The position numbers were made by a program, and so were the translations under genes. The notes under the pieces were generated by a model, which was given only the letters and a program-made list of their open reading frames with translations, made no database searches and had not been told where the DNA came from. 64,000 nt of DNA. Origin: Flavobacterium sediminilitoris (lineage in GTDB: Bacteria > Bacteroidota > Bacteroidia > Flavobacteriales > Flavobacteriaceae). Location: NCBI RefSeq assembly GCF_023008245.1, contig NZ_CP090145.1:2170001-2234000 (forward strand), in the 5' to 3' direction. Positions within the stretch are counted from its first letter, which is position 1, and each line of letters begins with the position of its first letter. Positions 27,742 to 36,093 of the stretch are shown one piece after another.

Positions 27742-28272
27742 TTAGAATTGTTCTTTTGGTTTATTTTTGAAAATTGCAGCTAAAATTAGTCCAAAAACTG
27801 AACTTACTGCAATAGCAACAGCTGAGCCTTTAAAAATTTGAAGAGCCTCATATGGGTTGTTTTCTTCTAACTTAGCAACTGTTTCTTTTATTACAGATGT
27901 TGGTGTGTTAAATTTTTTTAACATATCAACTTGAAATTCAATCAAGTTTTCTTGAATAATGTTTTTTGCTTCAGGGTCAATCAAGTTGAATAAAATTATT
28001 TCAAAAATTGTAGCTGACAATATACAGATTACAAAACAAATAAAATAAGTAGTAAAAGCTTCTTTAAAAGAATAATTATTGTTTAAGTTTTTTTTAGTCG
28101 TGTTAAGTAAAATTATGGATAAAACAATAAGTATTCCAATTTTAACGAAACCAATCCACATGTTAGTAAACAGTTTTAAATCTATAATATACATAGATAA
28201 TGTTATCAATATTGAAATTGATGCTGCAATAATTCCAAAAGTAATCGCATTCTTTTTAATGATTTCGTTCAT
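27742..28272 (-). CDS. DUF4199 membrane protein
   Basis: A 176-residue protein with four hydrophobic segments, of the DUF4199 family found next to polyprenyl-glycosyltransferases in Flavobacteriaceae. The long loop between helices 3 and 4 contains EKF..IQENLIEFQVDMLKKF. Its stop codon abuts the glycosyltransferase start codon, so the pair probably works together. A helper in polyprenyl-linked sugar transfer is plausible but not shown. Confidence 0.75.
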   Translation of the reverse strand: MNEIIKKNAITFGIIAASISILITLSMYIIDLKLFTNMWIGFVKIGILIVLSIILLNTTKKNLNNNYSFKEAFTTYFICFVICILSATIFEIILFNLIDPEAKNIIQENLIEFQVDMLKKFNTPTSVIKETVAKLEENNPYEALQIFKGSAVAIAVSSVFGLILAAIFKNKPKEQF

Positions 28273-28360
28273 GGTTAGTTTGTTTTAATAGTTTACAAAT
28301 ATAGAAATAATAAAGTTTGTCTTATTAGTATAAAAAAAATAAAAAAAGTTACAGGAACGC

Positions 28361-28389
28361 TTGTAAATTAAAAATTTAGTGTAAATTTG
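28361..28389 (+). promoter_or_regulatory. Bacteroidota promoter for rpmE
   Basis: TTG at 28361-28363 and TAAATTTG at 28382-28389 with an 18-base spacer. The transcript would have a leader of about 110 bases before the rpmE start codon at 28504. Confidence 0.7.
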
Positions 28390-28503
28390 CACTCTGAAAA
28401 TAAAAGATTATAAACTAAAAGGTTATAAAGCGTTTACACCTTTTTTACTAAAATAAAAAAGCCGCGAAGCAATTTATAATCACAAATAAAAAAGATTTAC
28501 AAA

Positions 28504-28758
28504 ATGCAAAAAGGAATTCACCCAGAAAATTACAGATTAGTAGCTTTCAAAGACATGTCAAACGAAGACGTATTTATTACTAAATCTACAGTAGAAACTA
28601 AAGAAACTATCGAAGTTGATGGTGTAGAATACCCAGTATTCAAAATGGAGATTTCTCGTACTTCTCACCCTTTTTACACAGGTAAATCGAAACTTATTGA
28701 TACTGCTGGACGTATTGATAAATTCAAAACTAAATATGCAAAATTTGATAAAAAATAA
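28504..28758 (+). CDS. rpmE: 50S ribosomal protein L31 type B
   Basis: An 84-residue ribosomal protein of the L31 type B family, recognised by [44 protein letters not shown] and the basic C-terminus. The cysteines that bind zinc in the other L31 type are absent (the protein has no Cys), as expected for the zinc-independent form. It has a long leader and a strong terminator and is a single-gene unit. Confidence 0.95.
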   Translation: MQKGIHPENYRLVAFKDMSNEDVFITKSTVETKETIEVDGVEYPVFKMEISRTSHPFYTGKSKLIDTAGRIDKFKTKYAKFDKK

Positions 28759-28781
28759 TCGGATTTTTATAGATATAAAGG

Positions 28782-28808
28782 AACCTTCCAATTTGGAAGG
28801 TTTTTTTT
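28782..28808 (+). terminator. Terminator after rpmE
   Basis: AACCTTCCAA (28782-28791) pairs with TTGGAAGGTT (28793-28802) and runs into a T tract. Confidence 0.9.
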
Positions 28809-28844
28809 ATGTCTTAACTTTTCTATATTTACTTTCAAACTTTG

Positions 28845-28852
28845 TAACTTTG
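28845..28852 (+). promoter_or_regulatory. Bacteroidota -7 box for the GlmU-like gene
   Basis: TAACTTTG matches TAnnTTTG, 22 bases before the start codon at 28874. Confidence 0.5.
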
Positions 28853-28873
28853 AGACTTTCAAACTAAATAATT

Positions 28874-30049
28874 ATGAACTATATACTTTTTGACGGAACG
28901 GTTCGCAATGCATTACTTCCGTTTACTTTTACTCGACCTGTTGCTGATATTCGAGTAGGAATTTTAACCATTAGAGAAAAATGGGAAAAATATTTAGGAT
29001 ATACAACTACAACATTAACAGAGGAGTATTTAATGGAAAAGTTTCCAATGGTGGAAATGGAAGAGAATATTATGATTAATGCTTCTTTTTTGCCAAATGA
29101 AGTTTTAGTTGAAATGATTACTAATTTGGAAAAAAATCAAGCTGTTATTTCAGGAGAAGAGATTATTGCTTTTTATTCAAATGATACTCAAGAAGAAGTC
29201 GATTTTGATGAATATGAATTAATTGATTATGATGAAGATGTTTTAAGAATTGAAAATACATGGGATATTTTTGCTAAAAATGATACAGCTATTCGAGAAG
29301 ATTTTCAACTTCTTACAGGAGATAGATATTCACAGCCAATTCCTAAAAGCGTAAATGTGATTTCTCCCGAAAATATTTTTATTGAGGAAGGAGCAAAATT
29401 AGAGTTTGTAACACTAAATGCATCAACAGGACCAATTTACATTGGTAAAAATGCAGAAATAATGGAAGGTTCTGTTATTCGTGGACCATTCGCATTATGT
29501 GAAGAAGCACAAGTAAAATTAGCAACAAAAATATACGGAGCCACTACAATTGGACCACATTGTAGAGTTGGAGGTGAAGTTAATAATTCTGTTATGTTTG
29601 GTTATTCAAACAAAGGGCATGATGGGTTTTTAGGAAATGCAGTTTTAGGAGAATGGTGTAATATTGGAGCGGATTCTAATAACTCAAATTTAAAGAATAA
29701 CTATGAAGAGGTTCGCTTATGGAGTTATGAAACTGAAGGATTTGCAAGAACAGGATTGCAATTTTGTGGTTTAATGATGGGAGATCATAGTAAATGTGGG
29801 ATTAATACTATGTTCAACACAGGAACTGTTATTGGTGTTTCTACTAATATTTTTGGTTCTGGTTTTCCGCGTAACTTTGTACCAAGTTTTTCTTGGGGCG
29901 GAGCTTCAGGCTTTACAACCTATTTAACTAAAAAAGCATTTGAAGTAGCAAAAGTTGTAATGAGTCGTCGTCATGTTGAATTTACAGAACAAGATGCAAA
30001 AATATTAGAACACGTTTTTGAAGAAACTAAAAAATGGAGAAAAGAATAA
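28874..30049 (+). CDS. GlmU-like sugar nucleotidyltransferase/acyltransferase family protein
   Basis: A 391-residue Bacteroidota protein resembling GlmU. The N-terminal part (residues 1-150, NYILFDGTVRNALLPFTFTRPVAD) corresponds to a diverged nucleotidyltransferase domain; from about residue 175 hexapeptide repeats (IGKNAEIMEGSVIRGPFALC, GPHCRVGG, GVSTNIFGSG) form a left-handed beta-helix typical of acyl- or sugar-phosphate transferases. The canonical nucleotide-binding GxGTRM motif of GlmU is missing at the N-terminus, so the substrates are uncertain. Confidence 0.78.
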   Translation: MNYILFDGTVRNALLPFTFTRPVADIRVGILTIREKWEKYLGYTTTTLTEEYLMEKFPMVEMEENIMINASFLPNEVLVEMITNLEKNQAVISGEEIIAFYSNDTQEEVDFDEYELIDYDEDVLRIENTWDIFAKNDTAIREDFQLLTGDRYSQPIPKSVNVISPENIFIEEGAKLEFVTLNASTGPIYIGKNAEIMEGSVIRGPFALCEEAQVKLATKIYGATTIGPHCRVGGEVNNSVMFGYSNKGHDGFLGNAVLGEWCNIGADSNNSNLKNNYEEVRLWSYETEGFARTGLQFCGLMMGDHSKCGINTMFNTGTVIGVSTNIFGSGFPRNFVPSFSWGGASGFTTYLTKKAFEVAKVVMSRRHVEFTEQDAKILEHVFEETKKWRKE

Positions 30050-30070
30050 AAAGAGGTATTATTTAAAATA

Positions 30071-30107
30071 AAAAAGAGAAATATAACCATATATTTCTCT
30101 TTTTTTA
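30071..30107 (+). terminator. Terminator after the GlmU-like gene
   Basis: AAAAAGAGAAATAT pairs with ATATTTCTCTTTTT across a four-base loop. Confidence 0.8.
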
Positions 30108-30275
30108 TACTTGTTTGTATTTAATAGGCTATAAAGTTATGAAATACAATCTTTAAATAATTAAGCTAAAGTAATATGTTGTATTGATTTTTGGTTTTAT
30201 TTTCTATATTTTAAGTTATGATTAGATTTAAAAATTAATATTTATTTATTGAATAGATTTTAGAGTATTTAAAAT

Positions 30276-30283
30276 TACTTTTG
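30276..30283 (+). promoter_or_regulatory. Bacteroidota -7 box for hdc
   Basis: TACTTTTG matches TAnnTTTG, 22 bases before the start codon. Confidence 0.5.
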
Positions 30284-30305
30284 CAAAAAATATGAAATAC
30301 AAATA

Positions 30306-31460
30306 ATGACTGCAAAACCATTGTCAACTCAAGACAAACAAAGACTAAACAACTTACAAGACTACATAGAAAAAGCAAGAGATAATTTTTTAGGATATCC
30401 AGTATCAAAAGATTTCGATTATTCTGAAATTGCTCATTTCTTACAATATCCAATTAATAATCTTGGAGATCCTTTTGAGGATGGAACTTATAAAGTGCAA
30501 ACGCATGAGTTAGAAAAAGAAGTTGTAACTTTTTTTGCTAAATTATTTCGTGCAAATCCTAATGATTACTGGGGATATGTTACTAATGGAGGTTCTGAAA
30601 GCAATTTATATGGTTTATATTTAGCACGCGAATTATTTCCAAAAGCAATGGTATATTATTCAGAATCTACACATTATAGCGTTCGTAAAAACATTCATTT
30701 GCTAAACATTCCAAGTATTGTTATTCGTTCACAAGAAAATGGAGAAATAGACTATGAAGATTTTGAAAATACATTGAGAATGAATCGTCATAAACCAGCC
30801 ATTGTATTAACCACTTTTGGAACCACAATGAAAGAAGCAAAAGATGACGTTTCAAAAATTAGAAATATCTTGAAAAAATTAGCCATTCAAGATAGTTATG
30901 TTCATTGTGATGCAGCCTTATCAGGAACTTATGGCGCTTTTATGGAACCACGTCTTCCATTTGATTTTTTTGATGGAGCAGATAGTATTTCAATTAGTGG
31001 ACATAAATTTATTGGTTCTCCTATTCCAACAGGTGTAATTATTGCAAAACGATCTAATAGAGATAGAATATCAAAAAGCATTTCATATATAGGTTCATTA
31101 GATACTACAATTACAGGTTCTCGAAATGGTCATTGTCCTTTGTTTTTGTGGTATGCTTTGAAAAAATTAAATGTTGATGGATTAAAAAAACGTTATTTAC
31201 ATAGTTTAGAAGTAGCAGAATATTGTGAGCAACGTTTAAAAGAGATAGGTGTAGATGCATGGAGAAATCCAAATGCTATAACTGTTGTTTTTCCAAAAAC
31301 ATCAAATGAAATTAAATTAAAATGGCAATTAGCTACTGAAGGAGATATTGCACATATTATTTGTATGCCAAATGTCACTAAAGAACAGATTGATCATTTT
31401 ATTGATGATATGAAAAATTGTACAGAGGTAAAGGAAGAAATCTTTGAATTAAGTTTTTAA
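30306..31460 (+). CDS. hdc: PLP-dependent histidine decarboxylase
   Basis: Converts histidine to histamine with pyridoxal phosphate. The 384-residue protein matches the Gram-negative (Morganella-type) enzyme in length and along its whole course: YVTNGGSESN near residue 91, the ring-stacking His123 in ESTHYS, HCDAALSG with the pyridine-N Asp202, the Schiff-base Lys234 in SISGHKFIGSP and TITGSRNGH. It is a lone gene with its own promoter and terminator; no histidine/histamine antiporter and no siderophore synthesis genes lie nearby. The reaction is inferred from homology; the role in this organism is open. Confidence 0.85.
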   Translation: MTAKPLSTQDKQRLNNLQDYIEKARDNFLGYPVSKDFDYSEIAHFLQYPINNLGDPFEDGTYKVQTHELEKEVVTFFAKLFRANPNDYWGYVTNGGSESNLYGLYLARELFPKAMVYYSESTHYSVRKNIHLLNIPSIVIRSQENGEIDYEDFENTLRMNRHKPAIVLTTFGTTMKEAKDDVSKIRNILKKLAIQDSYVHCDAALSGTYGAFMEPRLPFDFFDGADSISISGHKFIGSPIPTGVIIAKRSNRDRISKSISYIGSLDTTITGSRNGHCPLFLWYALKKLNVDGLKKRYLHSLEVAEYCEQRLKEIGVDAWRNPNAITVVFPKTSNEIKLKWQLATEGDIAHIICMPNVTKEQIDHFIDDMKNCTEVKEEIFELSF

Positions 31461-31484
31461 AAAAAGTTATATATTTGGAAAAAT

Positions 31485-31519
31485 AAAAGCATTCAAATTT
31501 AAAAATTGGATGCTTTTTT
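31485..31519 (+). terminator. Terminator after hdc
   Basis: AAAAGCATtCaAATTT (31485-31500) pairs with a near-complementary arm ending GGATGCTTTTTT. It covers the ATG at 31510, arguing against that start for the next gene. Confidence 0.7.
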
Positions 31520-31545
31520 GTATATTAAATTATCCAAGAGAAATT

Positions 31546-31866
31546 ATGTTAGGATTCGTATTTATATTTATCATAGGAAAGTACTTTTATAAATTAGCAG
31601 AAGAGTATAATCAGAACAAGTGGTTATTTGCCATTTTAGGAATTATAGTTTATTATGCGGCCGGAGCAATTGGTGGTATTATTATAGGAGTCTTAAGTGT
31701 CGTTTTTAATTTTGAAGTTGATTGGGACAATTCTATTTTAATGGCAGCAATTGGATTACCAATAGGTTTAGCTTCTTGTTGGTTATTCTATTATCTATTA
31801 GAAAAGAAGTGGAAAAAAATAGAGATAAAACCAATTCAAGATATTAATAATATTGGCAAGGAATAA
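31546..31866 (+). CDS. Small hypothetical membrane protein
   Basis: A 106-residue protein with three hydrophobic segments: MLGFVFIFIIGKYF, LFAILGIIVYYAAGAIGGIIIGVLSVVF and ILMAAIGLPIGLASCWLFYYLL, then a short basic tail. ATG 31546 was chosen because the earlier ATG lies inside the hdc terminator. No family recognised. Confidence 0.6.
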   Translation: MLGFVFIFIIGKYFYKLAEEYNQNKWLFAILGIIVYYAAGAIGGIIIGVLSVVFNFEVDWDNSILMAAIGLPIGLASCWLFYYLLEKKWKKIEIKPIQDINNIGKE

Positions 31867-31874
31867 GAGTTTCT

Positions 31875-32141
31875 TTAAATAGTGAGTAAATAAAGTATTC
31901 CTATAGCAATTATAAGAGACAGAAATGCAAGTATAATTTGAAAAATATTCTTACGTTTTCTTTCTCTTTTATATTTAGTTCTAATTTGAGCTAATAATTC
32001 TGGTGTAGCTTTTATATGATCTTCTGTTGGTATATTTTTCATACCAATATAATCTTTCCAATCGGTTGGTTTCCGTTCTGTTCTACGTTGTGCTTTATTG
32101 TTCTTCATAACTGAAGCTGGTGAACCGCAATATCCTCCCAT
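31875..32141 (-). CDS. Small tail-anchored protein, paralogue of the next gene
   Basis: An 88-residue protein with a basic soluble N-terminus and one hydrophobic C-terminal helix (FQIILAFLSLIIAIGILYLL). The stretch ATPELLAQIRTKYKRERK before the helix matches ATPEVLAEIREKLQVENK in the adjacent protein at 32169-32441, so the pair arose by duplication. Such small proteins are common in Flavobacteriaceae; function unknown. Confidence 0.6.
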   Translation of the reverse strand: MGGYCGSPASVMKNNKAQRRTERKPTDWKDYIGMKNIPTEDHIKATPELLAQIRTKYKRERKRKNIFQIILAFLSLIIAIGILYLLTI

Positions 32142-32168
32142 AATATGTTTTTTAGGTATTAGATTATT

Positions 32169-32441
32169 TTATAAAAATTGATTTAAAACTGTTAGTGTTA
32201 TTATAATTAATACTAAAACAGCAGTAGTTATAATAATTTTTTTTCGCAGAATAATTTTATTTTCAACTTGAAGTTTTTCTCTAATTTCTGCTAATACTTC
32301 AGGCGTTGCCTTGTTTGGATCAACAAATTCAGTGTATCCGTTAGAAGTTGTATTTACAAAATTCTCAAGTCTTGATTTTCTATTTCTTCTATTGTTCTTT
32401 AAGCTAGTGTTAGCATGCATCATTGAACCTTCTCCAGCCAT
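32169..32441 (-). CDS. Small tail-anchored protein
   Basis: A 90-residue protein: N-terminal MAGEGSMMHANTSLKNNRR, a basic linker, ATPEVLAEIREKLQ and a C-terminal hydrophobic helix (IIITTAVLVLIIITLTVL). It lies 28 bases upstream of its paralogue on the same strand, so the two may be co-transcribed. Function unknown. Confidence 0.6.
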   Translation of the reverse strand: MAGEGSMMHANTSLKNNRRNRKSRLENFVNTTSNGYTEFVDPNKATPEVLAEIREKLQVENKIILRKKIIITTAVLVLIIITLTVLNQFL

Positions 32442-32547
32442 AATTGTAATATTTAGTTTATAGTTTTACGAATAAAGAACTAAAAAAGTTACAAAAACAA
32501 GTGCTTTTATTACAACATAATCATTTTATTTTCAGAAATAATCTGTG

Positions 32548-32555
32548 TAAATTTG
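32548..32555 (+). promoter_or_regulatory. Bacteroidota -7 box for mtaB
   Basis: TAAATTTG matches TAnnTTTG, 45 bases before the ATG at 32600. Confidence 0.55.
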
Positions 32556-32599
32556 CAACCTCAATTTTTTGACAACGATTTCATTGATTGAGTTACATT

Positions 32600-33928
32600 A
32601 TGGAAAACAAAAAGAAAGTAGCCTTTTATACCTTAGGCTGTAAATTAAACTTCTCAGAAACTTCAACCATTGCAAGGAGTTTTCAAAATGAAGGTTTTGA
32701 ACGTGTAGACTTTGAAGAAGTAGCCGATATGTATGTTATTAATACATGCTCAGTTACAGAAAATGCAGACAAACAATTCAAACAAATTGTAAAAAAAGCG
32801 ATGAAGCTAAATGACAAAGCTTTCGTTGCAGCAGTAGGATGCTACGCACAATTAAAGCCAGAAGAATTAGCTGCGGTTGATGGAGTAGATTTAGTTTTAG
32901 GAGCAACTGAAAAATTTAAAATTACCGATTACATAAATGATTTGGTAAAAAATGACATGGGAGAAGTGCACTCTTGTGAGATTGAAGATGCCGATTTCTA
33001 CGTAGGAAGTTATTCTATAGGAGATAGAACACGTGCTTTCTTAAAAGTACAAGATGGTTGCGATTATAAATGTACATATTGTACAATTCCTTTAGCTCGT
33101 GGAATTTCGAGAAGTGATACTATGGAAGGCGTTTTAAAAAATGCAAAAGAAATTTCAGCCAAAGGAATTAAAGAAATAGTGCTTACAGGTGTAAATATAG
33201 GAGATTATGGAAAAGGAGAATTTGGTAATAAAAAACACGAACATACATTCTTAGATTTAGTTACCGAATTGGATAAAGTAGAAGGAATTGAACGTTTGCG
33301 AATTTCATCAATTGAGCCAAATTTATTAAAAAATGAAACCATAGATTTAGTTTCAAAATCAAGAGCATTTGTGCCTCATTTTCATATTCCATTGCAAAGT
33401 GGAAGCAATGATATTCTTAAAAAAATGAAACGTCGCTATATGCGCGAATTATATATAGATAGAGTAGCAAAAATAAGAGAAGTAATGCCACATGCATGTA
33501 TAGGAGTAGATGTAATTGTTGGTTTTCCTGGCGAAACAGACGAGCACTTCTTAGAAACCTATAATTTTTTAAACGAACTTAATATTTCTTATCTACACGT
33601 TTTTACTTATTCAGAAAGAGATAATACAGAAGCAGCTACAATGGAAGGAGTTGTACCAATGAATGTACGTTCAAAAAGAAGCAAAATGCTACGCGGATTA
33701 TCTGTTAAAAAACGAAGAGCCTTTTATGAGAATCAAATAGGAACAAACAGAACCGTTTTATTTGAAAGTGAAAACAAAGAAGGATATATTCACGGATTTA
33801 CTGAAAATTATGTAAAAGTAAAAACACCTTGGAATCCAGAATTAGTGAATACATTACATGATATTTATTTAACAAAAATAGATGAAGATGGGATGGTTCG
33901 TTTTGACTTTGTAAACGTAGAAGTATAA
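32600..33928 (+). CDS. mtaB: tRNA t6A37 methylthiotransferase MtaB
   Basis: A radical-SAM enzyme that adds a methylthio group to t6A at position 37 of tRNAs reading ANN codons. The 442-residue protein has the N-terminal UPF0004 domain with its Cys residues (GCKLNFSET, NTCSVT, VGCYAQ), the radical-SAM cluster CDYKCTYC at about residue 150, and a C-terminal TRAM domain. CKLN near the start and the GDRTRAFLKVQDGC stretch fit MtaB rather than MiaB or RimO. ATG 32600 is used; the TTG at 32588 is unlikely. Confidence 0.92.
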   Translation: MENKKKVAFYTLGCKLNFSETSTIARSFQNEGFERVDFEEVADMYVINTCSVTENADKQFKQIVKKAMKLNDKAFVAAVGCYAQLKPEELAAVDGVDLVLGATEKFKITDYINDLVKNDMGEVHSCEIEDADFYVGSYSIGDRTRAFLKVQDGCDYKCTYCTIPLARGISRSDTMEGVLKNAKEISAKGIKEIVLTGVNIGDYGKGEFGNKKHEHTFLDLVTELDKVEGIERLRISSIEPNLLKNETIDLVSKSRAFVPHFHIPLQSGSNDILKKMKRRYMRELYIDRVAKIREVMPHACIGVDVIVGFPGETDEHFLETYNFLNELNISYLHVFTYSERDNTEAATMEGVVPMNVRSKRSKMLRGLSVKKRRAFYENQIGTNRTVLFESENKEGYIHGFTENYVKVKTPWNPELVNTLHDIYLTKIDEDGMVRFDFVNVEV

Positions 33929-33945
33929 AAAAAATCATATATCAC

Positions 33946-33980
33946 AAAAAAGTCTGCTAAATTATTTAGCAGACTTTTTT
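33946..33980 (+). terminator. Terminator after mtaB
   Basis: AAAGTCTGCTAAAT and ATTTAGCAGACTTT form a near-perfect stem with a T run, also suited to the convergent gene at 34027. Confidence 0.9.
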
Positions 33981-34026
33981 GTATAAATTATACTTTGAAA
34001 ATAAACTGTACAAACTTGTATTCTTT

Positions 34027-34500
34027 TTAAATCTTAACCTTGAGTTTAACTAATTCATTAAACTTTTCCATGTTACTGATTCTCAATTCTAAGTTTTCAA
34101 TAGTTTTTAAAAATGGTTCCAATTGTTTCTCTTGAAATTCAATTTTTTCTTTCAAGTTTTTAATAATATCATCTTTCAACATTATGCTTTCTCTTAAAGA
34201 AGCATAATTTTCAGATAAATATTCCTCATTAGGTTCTTGTAACTTGTTTGTAATTGATTCATTACTATATAGCAACATGTTTCCTTTTCCAGTGACTAAC
34301 CAATGAATGTTTATATCGGGAAAATGTTTTGAAATATCCAATAAGATTTCAAGAGAAGGCTTATTTTTAGGATCTCTTAATCGATTTAATTTACTCGAAC
34401 TATCATAGCCTAAGCCATTTAACGCAAAAACATTTACATTTTTAAATCCTTGATGTTCAATTATTTGTACTAATCTCTTGAAAAAAGTTTGCATTTTCAT
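34027..34500 (-). CDS. Phage-repressor-like HTH protein
   Basis: A 157-residue protein. Residues about 5-70 resemble the HTH of phage CI-type repressors of Bacteroidota, with LNRLRDPKNKPSLEILLDISKHFPDINIHWLVTGKG; the C-terminal half is a coiled coil. The same signature (NLNVHWLLYGEG) occurs in the partial gene at the right edge of the window. No peptidase domain is present. It may regulate the divergent small genes at 34936 and 35342 or be a relic of a lost element. Confidence 0.65.
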   Translation of the reverse strand: MKMQTFFKRLVQIIEHQGFKNVNVFALNGLGYDSSSKLNRLRDPKNKPSLEILLDISKHFPDINIHWLVTGKGNMLLYSNESITNKLQEPNEEYLSENYASLRESIMLKDDIIKNLKEKIEFQEKQLEPFLKTIENLELRISNMEKFNELVKLKVKI

Positions 34501-34935
34501 TAAAATAAATTTGTTTAATCAAAACTTGTTTGTATATTAGCTACATCAAAACGAGTTAAAAGCTACTAGAAAACGAATTGATATGGAGAGCTAATATAGT
34601 AAAAAAATACTATAGATGGTATAATTATGTCTTGAAATTGAATAGTAAATGCAATCATTTTTCTAAAGAATTAATAGTAAATGACTTCTGAAAAAAAACA
34701 AACAAAGATCTTCTTATTGAAGAATAGTAGTAGAATATTAAAATAACTTTTAATATAAAAGGATAATATGCATAAAATCAGAATGTTAAAATAGGTATTT
34801 AATCGATAATATTATCCAGTTGTTCTTGTTTTGAAAGAGAATGAAAGAAATAAACTAAGTTAGAACACTTTAAATGAAAATTTAGAAGCCGAAAAATAAA
34901 AATATTTAAACTAGCATTTAATATAAGATAATGAA
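34501..34935. other. AT-rich intergenic region without a recognised feature
   Basis: About 435 bases between the repressor-like gene and a divergent hypothetical gene. I see no credible gene, no strong hairpin and no matching promoter pair; TAAATTTG at 34505-34512 on the plus strand has no -33 partner. Confidence 0.4.
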
Positions 34936-35286
34936 ATGCTTAAAAATGAAATTATGTACACAAATCACGAAATAGGAAAAATATTGCACGAAGCAACAAC
35001 AATAGATGACTTTTTGCATATTCAAATAGAGATACTAGAAAACGTAGAAGGATATTTGAAACAATTCACATCAGACTATTTTAACTTTATAGGAGTATTT
35101 TGTATGGAAGCGGTGCCAAAGCTATTATTAGAAATGATAGACCAAATGGAAAAACTAGCATCATTTCATTTTTTAACCATGTTATTTTATGATTTTGAAA
35201 TGTTCTATAAAAATGGAGGTGCTTTATATTTTAAAAATAGTGTAGCTTCAATTGAAGAAAAATTAAGTAATACAGTAAAATTTTAA
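34936..35286 (+). CDS. Hypothetical protein
   Basis: A 116-residue, mostly helical, acidic protein with no signal peptide or membrane segment (LHIQIEILENVEGYLKQF, MIDQMEKLASFHFLTMLFYDFEMF). No family is recognised. It is divergent from the repressor-like gene at 34027, a common arrangement in small accessory modules. Reading the start at 34936 is tentative; a second in-frame ATG follows at residue 7. Confidence 0.45.
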   Translation: MLKNEIMYTNHEIGKILHEATTIDDFLHIQIEILENVEGYLKQFTSDYFNFIGVFCMEAVPKLLLEMIDQMEKLASFHFLTMLFYDFEMFYKNGGALYFKNSVASIEEKLSNTVKF

Positions 35287-35341
35287 TTATACTGAAATAG
35301 TTTTCCTTTTCGAAAGAAGTTAGAATGATAAAAATAAAATC

Positions 35342-35608
35342 ATGATAAAGCCATCCGAGAAAGAAATAATTGTGAAATACTTAGGAAAGCAACCTAGCAG
35401 ATCTATAATTCCTGTATTAAATAAAAAACGGATTTTTAATGCTAGAGGAAAATCATTTTCTCCAAAATCGATACAAGACATAATAAACGGTAAAACTGAA
35501 AATTTCAAAGTAGAAACACAAATAGTAAAAATAGTTGAAGCTGCTCAGAAAATCGAAAATGATATTGAAAGCCTTAAACAAGAAGTCTTTAATAAAAAGT
35601 TTTTATAA
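35342..35608 (+). CDS. Hypothetical small basic protein
   Basis: An 88-residue protein, Lys-rich in the first half (IIVKYLGKQPSRSI, LNKKRIFNARGKSF) and helical in the second. The pattern around FSPKSIQDIINGKTENFKVETQIVKIVE resembles small DNA-binding proteins of mobile modules, but no family is assigned. It follows the 34936 gene after about 55 bases. Confidence 0.4.
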   Translation: MIKPSEKEIIVKYLGKQPSRSIIPVLNKKRIFNARGKSFSPKSIQDIINGKTENFKVETQIVKIVEAAQKIENDIESLKQEVFNKKFL

Positions 35609-35633
35609 TTAAGTTTCTTCAATATTTAGACAA

Positions 35634-35990
35634 TTAATGATTGTTTTCAAGGATGTTTTCGTTTGTCCAAGATTTCATAGAAGTTAAAATTGGCTCAAGC
35701 GATTTCCCTTTTTCTGTCAAACTATATTCTACTTTTGGAGGAATTACAGGATATGATTTTCTAATAATAACACCAAGTTGTTCTAAATCCTTCAATTGCT
35801 GTGATAACATTTTCTGACTAATTCCTTTTATTCCTTTATCTAATTCATTAAAGCGCATCACATCATTAATAAGTAGTAACCAAATAATAACAGGTTTCCA
35901 TTTTCCACCTATTTGCTCCATAAAAATAGTTATAGGACATTCTTTAGCAACTAAATAATTTTCTTCAATTTTTTTTCTATAAATTTCCAT
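35634..35990 (-). CDS. HxlR-type winged-helix regulator
   Basis: A 118-residue transcription factor of the HxlR family, recognised by CPITIFMEQIGGKWKPVIIWLL, RFNELDKGIKGISQKMLSQQLKDLEQLGVI and YSLTEKGKSLEPIL. The Cys near residue 18 (AKECPI) is the redox-sensitive position known from several HxlR-type regulators. It is divergent from an SDR gene with a perfect palindrome between them (36023-36042) that is probably its operator. Likely controls the SDR and itself. Confidence 0.82.
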   Translation of the reverse strand: MEIYRKKIEENYLVAKECPITIFMEQIGGKWKPVIIWLLLINDVMRFNELDKGIKGISQKMLSQQLKDLEQLGVIIRKSYPVIPPKVEYSLTEKGKSLEPILTSMKSWTNENILENNH

Positions 35991-36022
35991 AGTAAGAATA
36001 ATATTCCGAGTTAAAAGTCAGT

Positions 36023-36042
36023 TACTTACCAAATGGTAAGTA
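36023..36042. promoter_or_regulatory. Palindromic operator between hxlR-type and SDR genes
   Basis: TACTTACC AAAT GGTAAGTA is a perfect inverted repeat with 8-base arms. It sits next to a TTG (36044-36046) that is 20 bases from the -7 box TAGCTTTG at 36067-36074 of the SDR gene. Confidence 0.7.
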
Positions 36043-36066
36043 CTTGTTTCAAAGTTAGTAATAATA

Positions 36067-36074
36067 TAGCTTTG
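36067..36074 (+). promoter_or_regulatory. Bacteroidota -7 box for the SDR gene
   Basis: TAGCTTTG matches TAnnTTTG; a TTG lies 20 bases upstream, immediately after the palindromic operator. Confidence 0.55.
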
Positions 36075-36093
36075 CTCAAAAATAAATATAAAA

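Noticed and set aside
31875..32441. Riboflavin synthase beta subunit for the two small tail-anchored proteins
   Set aside because: Such a label is sometimes attached to similar small proteins, but length, membrane helix and sequence do not fit that enzyme.
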